A stretch of 64,000 nucleotides of DNA from Pseudomaricurvus sp033283175 (GCA_033283175.1 JAWMQM010000001.1:1550001-1614000); one strand, 5' to 3'. Shown: positions 39,080-48,158, counted from the stretch's first letter. Translations and numbers: made by a program. The notes: a model not told the origin generated them from the sequence alone.

Positions 39080-39643
39080 TTAACCGATACTGGAGGCCTT
39101 GAGCAGGCGTTTGAGGTCTTTCAGCAGATCACGAAGGTCCTGATCCTGCGTGTAGGTGAGCACCAGATTGCCCAGCGGGTCGACGATAAAACGCTGGCGC
39201 TGTTGCGGAACCTGCAGGTCGCTGTGGGGCAGGATTTGCAGGTAGGGGTCGTCGGCCTGGGTGGGGGTGGTGGTGCCGAACCAGACGCGACGCACCCGCT
39301 CCGCCTCCTTGCCCAACGCCAGGTGCAGTTGCGTCACCTGTTGCAGTTGTTGCACACAGTTCTGGTCGCAATCAGCGGGCAGCACTTCCACAAGCAGCCA
39401 GTGGCCGTGCAGTTGTTGTAGCAACCCGCTGTCGGCTGCCGGCCACCACTCTCCCGCTGTCAGTGCCGGCTGCATTAACTCGCCACGGGCGGTATTGGTT
39501 TGCGGCTGCCACTGTCCCAGATACAACGCCCAGGCGCTTAACATCGGCGCGAAGCCGATGAGCAGTAGCATCAGCAGTTTGAATTTCGCGCGCCGGATCG
39601 TTGGTGCGCCCGTGGACGACGCAGAGCCTGAAAAACTATCCAT
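39080..39643 (-). CDS. Sco-like thioredoxin-fold membrane protein of the oxidase cluster
   Basis: A 187-residue membrane-anchored protein: N-terminal helix at about 22-43, then a periplasmic domain with HWLLVEVLPADCDQNCVQQ. The CxxxC (Cys92, Cys96) follows a predicted beta strand as in Sco1/SenC copper proteins, and LPHSDLQVPQQRQRFIVDPLGNLVL matches the strand where Sco has its copper-binding His, which is Pro here. Equivalent to the hypothetical gene between surf1 and ctaA in Pseudomonas. ATG 39643 overlaps the surf1 end by 73 bases out of frame. Likely role: thiol or copper handling in oxidase assembly; unproven. Confidence 0.7.
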   Translation of the reverse strand: MDSFSGSASSTGAPTIRRAKFKLLMLLLIGFAPMLSAWALYLGQWQPQTNTARGELMQPALTAGEWWPAADSGLLQQLHGHWLLVEVLPADCDQNCVQQLQQVTQLHLALGKEAERVRRVWFGTTTPTQADDPYLQILPHSDLQVPQQRQRFIVDPLGNLVLTYTQDQDLRDLLKDLKRLLKASSIG

Positions 39644-40329
39644 AAAGCATAACCCCATGCTAGCAAGGTGAGTGCGGCCCACTGCCAGGCGTAGGCCCGG
39701 TGTTTGGCCGGTGTAATAACCGATAGCTGCCAGTGCGGCAGGAACATGTGCGGCTGATTTGCCGCTACCCGTAACTCGGCGTTGAGCAGTGTGACCCCCA
39801 GTGCCTGTTGCAATTTCGCCCTGTCTGCCCAGGGCAGGCGCTGTGGCGTTTTATCAAGCTCCGGGTAGTCACCCAGGGTGAGCCCGGGGCGACTGAAGGG
39901 ATAGAGCGTACCCCGCAGGGTGATGCTGCCCTGCGGCAGCGAAACCTCCGGAAGGCTGTTGCGATCCGGCCACTCAATCCAGCCGCGGTTGACCAGCAGG
40001 GTGTCGCCACTGCTGGTGCGTAACAGCGCCAGTACATCCAGGCCGGCCTTGCCGTTGTGAATCTGGTTGTCGAGAAAGGCGTTGAAACCCGCCAGGAAAT
40101 GTCCGGTGACCTGCAGCTGTTGGCCGAGCCACGCTTCCGGCGTCGGGTCGTCACTGTGTCCTGCGTCCGGGCTGGTCTGCTGGCGCCATTGCTGCAGTGT
40201 CAGCACACCGGTGCTTTGCGCCTGCCACATCTCCTTGCGTTCGGCCTTGTGCCACTGCCACAGGCAGAGGGACGTGCCGACACCGCCGAGAAGAAACAAG
40301 CAAAAACACCAAATCCATTGCCGGTACAT
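39571..40329 (-). CDS. SURF1 family cytochrome oxidase assembly protein
   Basis: Helps insert heme a into subunit I. 252 residues with two flanking membrane helices (WCFCLFLLGGVGTSLCLWQWH and WQWAALTLLAWGYALW) and the SURF1 signature LLVNRGWIEWPDR, along with GLDVLALLR and QPHMFLPHW. Upstream Asp/Glu-rich segment is periplasmic. It overlaps the following Sco-like gene by 73 bases, an unusually long overlap that couples them. Confidence 0.9.
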   Translation of the reverse strand: MYRQWIWCFCLFLLGGVGTSLCLWQWHKAERKEMWQAQSTGVLTLQQWRQQTSPDAGHSDDPTPEAWLGQQLQVTGHFLAGFNAFLDNQIHNGKAGLDVLALLRTSSGDTLLVNRGWIEWPDRNSLPEVSLPQGSITLRGTLYPFSRPGLTLGDYPELDKTPQRLPWADRAKLQQALGVTLLNAELRVAANQPHMFLPHWQLSVITPAKHRAYAWQWAALTLLAWGYALWIVFQALRRPRAHQRSGARNSNC

Positions 40330-40381
40330 TTACAACTGCCGCTATACTGAGGACAACTTTGCAGCCGGGCGGGGATCTCCC

Positions 40382-40591
40382 ATGCTGAAACTTTTTATTC
40401 TTTTTCTGTTTGTACTGATGCTTATCAGTCTGTCGTTTGGCTTCTACTTCCTGATGAAGGATCAGGGGGAAGCACCGCAGCAGCGCCTGCTGACATCACT
40501 TAAATTCCGTATCTCACTGGCGGTTCTGATACTGCTGTGTCTTATCATCGGTTTTGCCACCGGCACCCTGCACAGCCAGGCGCCCTGGTGA
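40382..40591 (+). CDS. Twin-helix small membrane protein (DUF2909)
   Basis: A 69-residue protein of two membrane helices (FILFLFVLMLISLSFGFYFLM and ISLAVLILLCLIIGFATG) joined by a polar loop (KDQGEAPQQRLLTSLKFR), the layout of DUF2909 proteins located between cox subunit III and surf1 in Pseudomonas relatives. It lies on the opposite strand to the oxidase genes, divergent from surf1 and convergent with ctaE (15 bases). A role with the oxidase is inferred from position. Confidence 0.78.
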   Translation: MLKLFILFLFVLMLISLSFGFYFLMKDQGEAPQQRLLTSLKFRISLAVLILLCLIIGFATGTLHSQAPW

Positions 40592-40606
40592 CAAACCGTT
40601 ATTCCT

Positions 40607-41470
40607 TCAGAGTACGTAGACGAATATAAACAGTCCCAGCCACACCACATCCACAAAATGCCAGTACCAGGCGCTGGCCTCAAAACCGAAATGCCGTTGT
40701 GGTGAAAAGTGGCCGCGCATCAGGCGCCCGGTAATCACAATCAAAATAATCGTGCCCAATGTGACGTGCATGCCGTGGAAGCCGGTGAGGATAAAGAACG
40801 TACCGCCGTAAATGCCGGCGTGCAGTGTCAGACCCAGGTGGGTGTAAGCTTCGTAGTATTCATAGGCCTGAACAAACAGGAACGCAATGCCGAGGGCAAT
40901 GGTAGCCAGCATCCAGTTGATCGCCGTGATACGTTTTTCATGCTTGAGGGCGTGGTGGGCAAAGGTGAGGGTGATGCTGGAGGTTACCAGCAACAGGGTA
41001 TTCAGCAGTGGCAAGTGCCAGGGGTCAACGGTGGTGGTGGGCCCCTGGAACAGTTTGGTGTCTGGCGGGTTCATCACCGGCCAGCTGCTTATGAACTCCG
41101 GCCACAGCAGCACGTTCATGGGTTTGTCGCCTTCGCCTGCCAGCCAGGGTACAGCCAGGTGGCGCACATAAAACAGGGCCCCGAACAGGGCCGCAAAAAA
41201 CATCACTTCGGAAAAGATGAACCAGCTCATACCGAGGCGGAAGGAGCGATCTACCTGAGGATCGTTGAGTAATCCTTCCTGGTTCTCCTTCACCACGGTG
41301 GTAAACCAGCCGATAAACAGATAGATCACACCGGCCATTCCGATCAGCAGCAGAAGGCTCTGACCATGGATAAGTGTGTGTGCCGTACCGGCGGCCAACA
41401 TAAACAAGCTGACGGCGGCCACAATTGGCCAGTGGCTTTGCTCCGGGACATAGTAATGCTGCTGGCTCAT
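40607..41470 (-). CDS. ctaE: Cytochrome c oxidase subunit III
   Basis: A 287-residue membrane protein with seven helices, matching the proteobacterial aa3-oxidase subunit III (MSQQHYYVPEQSHWPI; FGALFYVRHLAVPW; GFHGMHVTLGTIILIV; SAWYWHFVDVVWLGLFI). It stabilises the catalytic core and the proton pathway entrance. ATG 41470 has AGGAGA eight bases upstream; an earlier in-frame start is less likely. It ends convergent with the DUF2909 gene. Confidence 0.95.
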   Translation of the reverse strand: MSQQHYYVPEQSHWPIVAAVSLFMLAAGTAHTLIHGQSLLLLIGMAGVIYLFIGWFTTVVKENQEGLLNDPQVDRSFRLGMSWFIFSEVMFFAALFGALFYVRHLAVPWLAGEGDKPMNVLLWPEFISSWPVMNPPDTKLFQGPTTTVDPWHLPLLNTLLLVTSSITLTFAHHALKHEKRITAINWMLATIALGIAFLFVQAYEYYEAYTHLGLTLHAGIYGGTFFILTGFHGMHVTLGTIILIVITGRLMRGHFSPQRHFGFEASAWYWHFVDVVWLGLFIFVYVL

Positions 41471-41535
41471 ACACATGCTCTCCTGTGATGGTGCAGATAC
41501 GGCTGTGGGCACCCTTGTGTTTTGTTAGCTATTGC

Positions 41536-42090
41536 TCAGTTATTATTGGCCACCTGGGTAACATCAAACAGAGTATAGGCCAGTGTAATGGTCTGAATGT
41601 GGTCCGGCAGTGCTTTATCCACCTCGAAGACCACAGGCATATCCAGTGATTCACCGGCTTCAAGATCCTGCTGGTCAAAGCAGAAGCATTGCACCTTGTG
41701 AAAATACTGCGCTGCTTCCGAAGGGCTGACGCTGGGAACGGCGCGACCCTGCATGAATTGATTCGTGGTGTTGGTGACGCGGAACATGGCCTTGAAATCC
41801 TCGCCTGTCTGAACCTTGACGGCGTCATGTTCCAGCGGAGCAAACTCCCAGGGCATATCGCCATTGTTCATGGTGACAAACTGCACACGAACTCCACGAG
41901 AAACCGTCTCTCTAACCCCGGTTCTGTTGTTCTGTTCTGCCTCCGTAAGTGGTGAGGTGTTCACTTTGCCGTTAAGGCCAGTGACGCGACAGAAAACATC
42001 GTAGAGGGGAACCAGGGCAAAACCGAAACCGAACATCACAATCGGGATCAGGGTCGCCAATACCAATGTCTTGCGGGAGTTCGGTTGCAT
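41536..42090 (-). CDS. ctaG: Cytochrome c oxidase assembly protein CtaG/Cox11
   Basis: Delivers copper to the CuB site of subunit I. 184 residues: one N-terminal helix (VLATLIPIVMFGFGFALVPLY), YDVFCRVTGLNG, and a periplasmic immunoglobulin-like domain with the copper site KVQCFCFDQQ. Start is uncertain: ATG 42090 has GAGTGAG upstream, while an in-frame GTG 42105 would add five residues. It lies in order between ctaD and ctaE. Confidence 0.93.
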   Translation of the reverse strand: MQPNSRKTLVLATLIPIVMFGFGFALVPLYDVFCRVTGLNGKVNTSPLTEAEQNNRTGVRETVSRGVRVQFVTMNNGDMPWEFAPLEHDAVKVQTGEDFKAMFRVTNTTNQFMQGRAVPSVSPSEAAQYFHKVQCFCFDQQDLEAGESLDMPVVFEVDKALPDHIQTITLAYTLFDVTQVANNN

Positions 42091-42117
42091 GTCTAATCGG
42101 CTCACTCTTTAAGGGAG

Positions 42118-43704
42118 TTAATCAATTTTCGGCGGCGTAGTGAAGCTGTGGTAGGGGGCGGGCGATGGCAGGGTCCACTCCAGCCCTTCAGCACCTTCCC
42201 AGGGGTTTGCTGCAGCCTTCTCACCCCTGGTAATGCATCGGATGACGATAAAGAGGAAGAACACCTGGGCAAAACCAAACACAAAGCCACCGATACTGGC
42301 GAGCATATTAAAGTCGGCAAACTGCAGGGCGTAATCCGGGATGCGGCGAGGCATACCGGCGAGGCCGATAAAGTGCATGGGGAAGAAAGTCAGATTGAGG
42401 CCGACAAACGACCACCAGAAATGAATTTTACCCAGGCGTTCGTCATACATGCGGCCACACCACTTGGGCAACCAGTAGTAGACGGCGGCAATGATGGCGA
42501 AGATCGCGCCGGGCACCAGTACGTAGTGGAAGTGTGCTACCACAAAGTAGGTGTCGTGGTACTGGAAGTCAGCCGGTGAGATGGCCAGCATCAAGCCGGA
42601 GAAGCCGCCAATGGTAAACAAAACGATAAAGGCGATGGCAAACAGCATGGGTGTTTCAAACGTCAGGGAACCGCGAAACATGGTGCTGATCCAGTTAAAC
42701 ACTTTCACGCCGGTAGGTACGGCAATCAACATGGTGGCGTACATAAAGAACAGCTCGCCGGCCAGGGGCATGCCGACGGTAAACATGTGGTGGGCCCAGA
42801 CAATAAAGGAGAGCAGGGCGATGGAGGCTGTGGCGTAGACCATGGAGGCGTAGCCAAACAGGGGTTTGCGGCTGAAGGTAGGGATGATCTGCGACACGAT
42901 GCCAAACGCCGGCAGGATCATGATGTACACCTCGGGATGACCAAAGAACCAGAACAGGTGCTGGAAGAGCACGGGGTCACCGCCACCGGCGGCGTTGAAA
43001 AAGCTGGTGCCGAAGTTGATGTCGAAAAGCATCATGGTGACCACGCAGGCCAGCACTGGCATGGCCGCCAGTAACAGAAATGCGGTAATCAGCCAGGTCC
43101 AGACAAACAGTGGCATCTTCATCAGGGTCATGCCGGGGGCGCGCATATTAAAGATTGTGGCGATGACATTGATGGCGCCCATGATGGATGAGATACCCAT
43201 CAAATGAACTCCGAAGATAAAGTAGGTGACTGTGGGCGGTGCGTATTGCGTGCTCAGAGGAGCATAAAACGTCCAGCCGAAATTGGGCGCACCACCATCC
43301 ATAAACAGGGTCATCAACAGGAGCGTAAAGGCAAACGGCAGGATCCAGAAACTGAGGTTGTTCATGCGTGGCAGGGCCATGTCAGGTGCGCCCACCATCA
43401 TTGGGATCAACCAGTTGGCGAGGCCGACAAAGGCGGGCATCACCGCGCCAAATACCATGATCAAGCCGTGCATGGTGGTCATCTGGTTGAAGAATCCAGG
43501 GTCTACCAGTTGCAGACCGGGCTGGAACAGTTCCGCCCGGATAACCAGCGCCATGGTGCCTCCGGTCAGGAACATCAGGAACGAGAACCACATGTACAGC
43601 GTGCCGATGTCCTTGTGGTTGGTGGTGAACACCCAGCGACTTAAACCGCTGGCCGGTCCGTGGTGTTGCTGGGCTGCATGCGCAATGTCACTGGCCGCGT
43701 CCAT
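42118..43704 (-). CDS. ctaD: Cytochrome c oxidase subunit I
   Basis: Catalytic heme-copper subunit of an aa3-type oxidase: 528 residues, twelve helices. The CuB/active-site helix FFGHPEVYIMILPAFG with the His-Tyr pair, HHMFTVGMP, and heme-ligand HDTYFVVAHFHYV are present, with the Glu-containing D-channel style helix of A1 oxidases. ATG 43704 has GGAG six bases upstream; a second in-frame ATG at 43710 is too close to it. Confidence 0.97.
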   Translation of the reverse strand: MDAASDIAHAAQQHHGPASGLSRWVFTTNHKDIGTLYMWFSFLMFLTGGTMALVIRAELFQPGLQLVDPGFFNQMTTMHGLIMVFGAVMPAFVGLANWLIPMMVGAPDMALPRMNNLSFWILPFAFTLLLMTLFMDGGAPNFGWTFYAPLSTQYAPPTVTYFIFGVHLMGISSIMGAINVIATIFNMRAPGMTLMKMPLFVWTWLITAFLLLAAMPVLACVVTMMLFDINFGTSFFNAAGGGDPVLFQHLFWFFGHPEVYIMILPAFGIVSQIIPTFSRKPLFGYASMVYATASIALLSFIVWAHHMFTVGMPLAGELFFMYATMLIAVPTGVKVFNWISTMFRGSLTFETPMLFAIAFIVLFTIGGFSGLMLAISPADFQYHDTYFVVAHFHYVLVPGAIFAIIAAVYYWLPKWCGRMYDERLGKIHFWWSFVGLNLTFFPMHFIGLAGMPRRIPDYALQFADFNMLASIGGFVFGFAQVFFLFIVIRCITRGEKAAANPWEGAEGLEWTLPSPAPYHSFTTPPKID

Positions 43705-43753
43705 AGTCATCTCCGAATTTTTGTCGTTATCTGTTCGCTGTGTTGCTGCGGGA

Positions 43754-44914
43754 TTATTGTTCGATATGCTGCTGAACGTCTGCCGGTGTCACAGTGTCAC
43801 CGGTGTCATTACCCCAGGCGTTGCGCTCCCAGGTCACCACGGCGGCGACTTCGGCCGGGGTCAACTGATTACCAAAGGCCTGCATGGCGGTGCCTGGTTT
43901 GCCGTGCAAAACAATTTCTATATGGGCGTTAATGTCGCCGGTGGTGATCGGGCTCTTGATCAGAGACGGGAATACCGGCGGCATGCCGGCACCGGAGGGC
44001 TGGTGACAGGCGGCGCAGGCGCGGGCGTAAACTTGTTCACCTTCTGTCATGAGTTCTTCGTGGGTCCAGGTGCGGGCTGTAGCTGCCGCAGCCTGCTGGG
44101 CCTGTTGTTCTTTCTCTTCTTGCTTGGCCAGCAGCCATTGCTGGTAATCTTCCGGTGAACGGGCGTCGACGACGATGGGCATAAAGCCGTGATCCTTGCC
44201 GCACAGTTCAGCGCACTGGCCGCGGTAGATGCCGGGCTCGTTGACGATGGCCCACGACTCGTTGATAAACCCGGGAATGGCGTCCTTTTTGACGGCCAGT
44301 TGCGGTACCCACCACGAGTGAATAACGTCGTTGGAAGTGAGCAGGAAGCGCACTTTCTTGCCGGTGGGTATGACCAGCGGGTTATCCACTTCCAGCAGGT
44401 AGTGTTCGCCCTTTTCGGCCTTGTTTTCTATCTGATCCTTTGGCGTTGAAAGGTTGGAGAAAAACTCGACTTCCTGGTCCAGATACTTGTAGTGCCACTT
44501 CCATTGATAGCCGGTCACCTGAATGTCTACATCGGCATCGCTGGTGTCGTACATTTTTACCAGTGTTGCGGTGGCGGGAATGGCCATGGCGATCAGGATC
44601 GCCATTGGGATCAGGGTCCAGATGATTTCTACCACAGTGTTTTCGTGAAAATGGGCGGCTTTCGCGCCTTTGGATTTGCGGTGATGAATGATGGACCAGA
44701 ACATCACGCCGAACACCACGACCGCAATGGCAACACAGATCCAGAAAATGGTCATGTGCAGGTCGTAGACCGAGCGGCTGATGTCTGTAACACCTACCGG
44801 CATGTTGAGCGGCATCTCTGCAGCAGCGTCCTGGGCCAGAAGAGATAAAGCAAAGGCAGCTTGCAGCAGCCGGGACAGTGGCGCGTTCAGCCACCGACAC
44901 ACAGAAGTATCCAT
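43754..44914 (-). CDS. ctaC: Cytochrome c oxidase subunit II with fused cytochrome c domain
   Basis: 386 residues. A signal peptide and two membrane helices lead to the cupredoxin domain with the binuclear CuA site: His199, then CAELCGKDHGFM (Cys234, Cys238, His242, Met245). An Ala/Gln-rich linker (about 265-282) joins a cytochrome c domain with CAACH (Cys300, Cys303, His304) and a probable axial Met in SGAGMPPVFP. This caa3-type fusion accepts electrons through its own heme c. First gene of ctaC-ctaD-ctaG-ctaE; ATG 44914 is chosen over an in-frame TTG six bases before. Confidence 0.96.
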   Translation of the reverse strand: MDTSVCRWLNAPLSRLLQAAFALSLLAQDAAAEMPLNMPVGVTDISRSVYDLHMTIFWICVAIAVVVFGVMFWSIIHHRKSKGAKAAHFHENTVVEIIWTLIPMAILIAMAIPATATLVKMYDTSDADVDIQVTGYQWKWHYKYLDQEVEFFSNLSTPKDQIENKAEKGEHYLLEVDNPLVIPTGKKVRFLLTSNDVIHSWWVPQLAVKKDAIPGFINESWAIVNEPGIYRGQCAELCGKDHGFMPIVVDARSPEDYQQWLLAKQEEKEQQAQQAAAATARTWTHEELMTEGEQVYARACAACHQPSGAGMPPVFPSLIKSPITTGDINAHIEIVLHGKPGTAMQAFGNQLTPAEVAAVVTWERNAWGNDTGDTVTPADVQQHIEQ

Positions 44915-45051
44915 AATCAACGTGCCTGTCTTTTTGTAATTATTGAAGTGGTCTGTCCGTGTTCTGACGTGCGATCTCTGCGAGTCAGAGGTGCGCAGGC
45001 GCGACGAATCCTGCGGGTCAAGGTTTTGGCTTTTGACAGCCTGAAACTAAT

Positions 45052-45246
45052 TTAACCACTGATGTTTGTCAAAACTATCCGAACGGCCGCAGCGAGGCCG
45101 ATAACAAGCAAAACTGTCATAAAGATGCCGGTGATCACAAAAGGCCAGACACTCTTTTCTTTCGCATCGCTGTCCAATTGCTTTTCACTCTGTACGCCGA
45201 GGAAGGCGCCGGTAACACTTTTAAGAAGCCTGAAAATCCGGTTCAT
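45052..45246 (-). CDS. Small membrane protein (DUF2970)
   Basis: A 64-residue protein: LLKSVTGAFLGVQSEKQLDSDAKEKS then one membrane helix (WPFVITGIFMTVLLVIGLAAAVRIVL). The AFxGVQS motif and WPF before the helix are typical of DUF2970, found upstream of the aa3 oxidase genes in pseudomonad relatives. It precedes ctaC on the same strand by about 140 bases and may share its promoter. Function unknown. Confidence 0.75.
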   Translation of the reverse strand: MNRIFRLLKSVTGAFLGVQSEKQLDSDAKEKSVWPFVITGIFMTVLLVIGLAAAVRIVLTNISG

Positions 45247-45588
45247 AATTTGTTTTCTTATATCTGTGGGTGTTTATATTTTTAATACTAATAAAAACAG
45301 AGGTATTTTGAGTTTGCAGCAATAGCCATGATGGCTGTGTGTGAATCATTTACCCATTTCTTGAAATCTGTTACCGAAACCGTTTCCGGATATTTTTTTA
45401 ACTTCGATTAACTTCAAAGGGAAACATCGTTAATTTCAGAAGGTTTTTTATTATTTCCTGCTGTGCTTTAAATCAAATGCTTTATGTATAAACGATCCAA
45501 CAAATCAAAGCTTTTTCCATGTGTGTGAAAATCCCTTGTGCAATACTGGATCTGCACTCCCAGTGAGAATAATAGTCAGGAGTTTCCT
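45247..45588. other. AT-rich divergent intergenic region (oxidase / Yip1 genes)
   Basis: No gene is visible in these 342 bases. It must hold promoters for the oxidase side (minus) and the Yip1-type gene (plus). Visible features: a LacI-type operator-like palindrome GAAAC-C-GTTTC (45376-45386), a repeated TTAACTTC (near 45400-45415), and a -10-like GTATAAAC (near 45486). AGGAG before the 45589 start is a clear ribosome site. No complete promoter stands out. Confidence 0.4.
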
Positions 45589-46209
45589 ATGGCAATCTTG
45601 CAACACACATTAGGTATTTTTCTGCATCCCGAATCTGAGTGGCAATCCATTCGGCAGCAGCGCCGCGAAGGCTTTATGGGGGTTTTCGTCAGTCACGTTC
45701 CCTTTCTGGCGCTAATCCCGGTCATCTGCGCCTACATTGGTGTAACTGCAGTGGGATGGCAGGTGGGCTCTGATGAAGTGGTCAGGTTGACCTCTGTCAG
45801 TGCAGCCAGTCTCTGCTTTCTCAGTTACGTGGGTATCAATCTTGGTGTCTACGTCTTTGGTGAGTTTATCAACTGGATGGAGCGAACATTCGGGGTTAAG
45901 GATTCGGCGGAAGAGCGTCACTACGAAGGCACGGCGATGGCCGTTTATGTCACCACGCCGATGATGATCGCCGGGCTTGTATTGCTCTACCCATCACCGT
46001 GGCTGGTAACTTCAGTCATGGGTATTGCGGGGGCTTATTCGGTCTATCTGCTGTATCAGGGCATCCCGATCCTGATGAACATTCCCAAAGACCAGGGCTT
46101 TATCTTCGCCTCGTCGGCTGTCACTACCGGACTGGTATTGATGGTGACCATGATGATCGCATCGGTGATTGTCTGGACCGTAGGTGTGGGACCTGTCTAC
46201 GTGAGTTAG
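45589..46209 (+). CDS. Yip1-family membrane protein
   Basis: A 206-residue protein with five or so membrane helices. It begins MAILQHTLGIFLHPESEWQSI, the usual Yip1-domain opening in which an amphipathic start and a W-x-x-I motif precede the helices; YVTTPMMIAGLVLLYPSPW and YSVYLLYQGIPILMNIP are also characteristic. Bacterial Yip1 proteins have no defined function. ATG 45589 has AGGAG upstream, and the gene ends before a bidirectional terminator. Confidence 0.82.
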   Translation: MAILQHTLGIFLHPESEWQSIRQQRREGFMGVFVSHVPFLALIPVICAYIGVTAVGWQVGSDEVVRLTSVSAASLCFLSYVGINLGVYVFGEFINWMERTFGVKDSAEERHYEGTAMAVYVTTPMMIAGLVLLYPSPWLVTSVMGIAGAYSVYLLYQGIPILMNIPKDQGFIFASSAVTTGLVLMVTMMIASVIVWTVGVGPVYVS

Positions 46210-46253
46210 TCGGTATTCCCGACTTCCGGAGGGGAGGCCGGGAGATCCCCTAC

Positions 46254-46282
46254 AAAAAAAGCAGGCGTTAGCCTGCTTTTTT
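46254..46282. terminator. Bidirectional intrinsic terminator
   Basis: Seven A, GCAGGC-GTTA-GCCTGC, six T. It serves both the Yip1-type gene (plus) and the hslV-hslU-DUF971 operon (minus), whose last stop codon is at 46325. Confidence 0.88.
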
Positions 46283-46324
46283 ATTGTGCGTCAGAAATGT
46301 CGCGACTCTTGACCGATTCCGGCT

Positions 46325-46708
46325 TCAGTTGGGGTCAATCAGTCTGACTACCGCTTCGTGTGGGTCGCGGGACTTGCCGGCGGCATTGAGGCGTTGCAGG
46401 TAATCCTGCCAGAGGGTTTCCTGGTTGTCCGCCAGATGGCGCAAATAGTTCCAGCTGAAGAGACCGGTGTTATGGCCGTCGCTGAAGTAGATGCGCAAAC
46501 CATAGTGCCCGGTAGCCTCCAGCTTGTCGATATTCACATCCCGCTTGCCGAACTGCAGCGTCTCCTGTCCGGGGCCGTGCCCCTGTACCTCGGCGGAGGG
46601 GGAGTAGACACGCAGCATCTCGGCTGGCAGCCGGGCGCTGACATCGTCGTATTGCAGTTCCAGCACGGCGCTGCTTTTGTGCAGGGTGACTTTACGGGGC
46701 GCGTTCAT
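46325..46708 (-). CDS. DUF971 (GBBH-like N-terminal domain) protein
   Basis: A 127-residue single-domain protein of the DUF971 family, related to the N-terminal zinc/iron-binding domain of gamma-butyrobetaine hydroxylase: KVTLHKSSAVLELQYDD, LPAEMLRVYSPSAEVQGHG, GHYGLRIYFSDGHNTGLFSWNYL. It follows hslU by 60 bases as in Pseudomonas and many other bacteria; the family is thought linked to iron-sulphur or metal handling, without proof here. Confidence 0.85.
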   Translation of the reverse strand: MNAPRKVTLHKSSAVLELQYDDVSARLPAEMLRVYSPSAEVQGHGPGQETLQFGKRDVNIDKLEATGHYGLRIYFSDGHNTGLFSWNYLRHLADNQETLWQDYLQRLNAAGKSRDPHEAVVRLIDPN

Positions 46709-46768
46709 AAGCAGCGGGAGTCCGGGAGTTGGTGGGCGGTCCGCCGGCCTGCAGCGGACCGCTCCGGT

Positions 46769-48091
46769 TCAGAGAATGTAGCGGCTGAGATCTTCGTTCT
46801 GCGCCAGGGCGCCCAAATGTGAGTCGACGTAGTCGCGATCAATCACCAGGGTGGCGTTGTTGTCGCCCGCGTCGAAGGAGATGTCTTCCAGCAGGCGCTC
46901 CATAATGGTGTGCAGGCGTCGGGCGCCGATGTTTTCCGTACGCTCGTTGACCTCGTAGGCGGTTTCGGCGATGCGACGAATGCCGTCGGTGGTGAACTGC
47001 AGCTCCGCACCTTCGGTTTTCAGCAGGGCGATCTGTTGCTCGGTCAGGGAGGCGTTGGGCTCGGTAAGGATGCGTTCGAAGTCGTCCGGTGTCAGTGCGT
47101 CCAGTTCCACGCGAATGGGCAGGCGCCCCTGCAGTTCGGGGATCAGGTCCGATGGCTTGGAGAGGTGGAAGGCACCGGAGGCGATAAACAGTATGTGATC
47201 GGTTTTGATCATGCCGTGTTTGGTGCTTACCGTGCAGCCTTCAATCAGGGGCAGAAGATCCCGTTGTACGCCTTCCCGGGAGACGTCGGTGCCGCTGGTT
47301 TCGCCGCGCTTGGCCACCTTGTCGATCTCATCGATAAAGACAATGCCGTTCTGCTCGGCGGCGGCAATGGCCTTGCTCTTGAGCTCCTCTTCATTGACCA
47401 GCTTGGCGGCTTCTTCGTCGCGAATCTGGCGGAAGGCCTGACGCACCGTCAGCTTGGCGGTCTTGCTGCGTTTGGAGGAGAGTGAGGAGAACATGTTCTG
47501 CAGTTGGTTGGTCATGTCCTCCATGCCGGGAGGTGCCATGATTTCCACGCCCACCGGGGTGGAGGAGACCTCGATGTCGATCTCCTTGTCGTCCAGCTCG
47601 CCTTCACGCAGTTTTTTGCGGAACAGCTGACGGGTGGTGCTCTCCTGGCGCTCGCCGTCGTCGCTGTCGCCGCGAGCGGGTGGCAGCAGGGCGTCGAGAA
47701 TACGCTCTTCGGCGGCATCTTCCGCGCGGTGGCTGACCTTGGACATCTCCTGTTCGCGGTAGAGCTTGATGGAGCGGTCCACCAGATCACGGACAATGGA
47801 TTCCACATCGCGGCCGACATAGCCCACTTCGGTGAACTTTGTCGCTTCCACCTTAATAAAGGGGGCATTGGCCAGCTTTGCCAGGCGGCGGGCAATTTCG
47901 GTTTTGCCGACACCGGTGGGGCCGATCATCAGGATGTTTTTTGGAGTGACTTCGTTGCGCAGGCTCTCGTCCAGTTGCATGCGGCGCCAGCGGTTGCGCA
48001 GGGCAATGGCCACCGCCCGCTTGGCGGCACTCTGGCCGACGATGTGCTTGTCGAGTTCGTGGACGATTTCACGGGGGGTCATGTCTGACAT
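46769..48091 (-). CDS. hslU: ATP-dependent protease ATPase subunit HslU
   Basis: AAA+ unfoldase that feeds HslV. 440 residues: TPREIVHELDKHIVGQ start, Walker A GPTGVGKTEIA, an inserted I-domain, Walker B GIVFIDEIDK, sensor and GARRLHTIMERLLEDISFDA, and the C-terminal LSRYIL that docks in HslV. It is 67 bases downstream of hslV and belongs to a sigma32-controlled operon. Confidence 0.97.
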   Translation of the reverse strand: MSDMTPREIVHELDKHIVGQSAAKRAVAIALRNRWRRMQLDESLRNEVTPKNILMIGPTGVGKTEIARRLAKLANAPFIKVEATKFTEVGYVGRDVESIVRDLVDRSIKLYREQEMSKVSHRAEDAAEERILDALLPPARGDSDDGERQESTTRQLFRKKLREGELDDKEIDIEVSSTPVGVEIMAPPGMEDMTNQLQNMFSSLSSKRSKTAKLTVRQAFRQIRDEEAAKLVNEEELKSKAIAAAEQNGIVFIDEIDKVAKRGETSGTDVSREGVQRDLLPLIEGCTVSTKHGMIKTDHILFIASGAFHLSKPSDLIPELQGRLPIRVELDALTPDDFERILTEPNASLTEQQIALLKTEGAELQFTTDGIRRIAETAYEVNERTENIGARRLHTIMERLLEDISFDAGDNNATLVIDRDYVDSHLGALAQNEDLSRYIL

Positions 48092-48158
48092 GAATTCGCT
48101 TCCGGTATCTGAATAGGGTTGGGGTTACAGGACCTCGCACAGGGGGAGGTCACTGCTG

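Noticed and set aside
38156..39421. Plus-strand open frame of about 421 codons
   Set aside because: Antisense to ctaA and the Sco-like gene; Gln/Gly/His-rich translation typical of a shadow frame.
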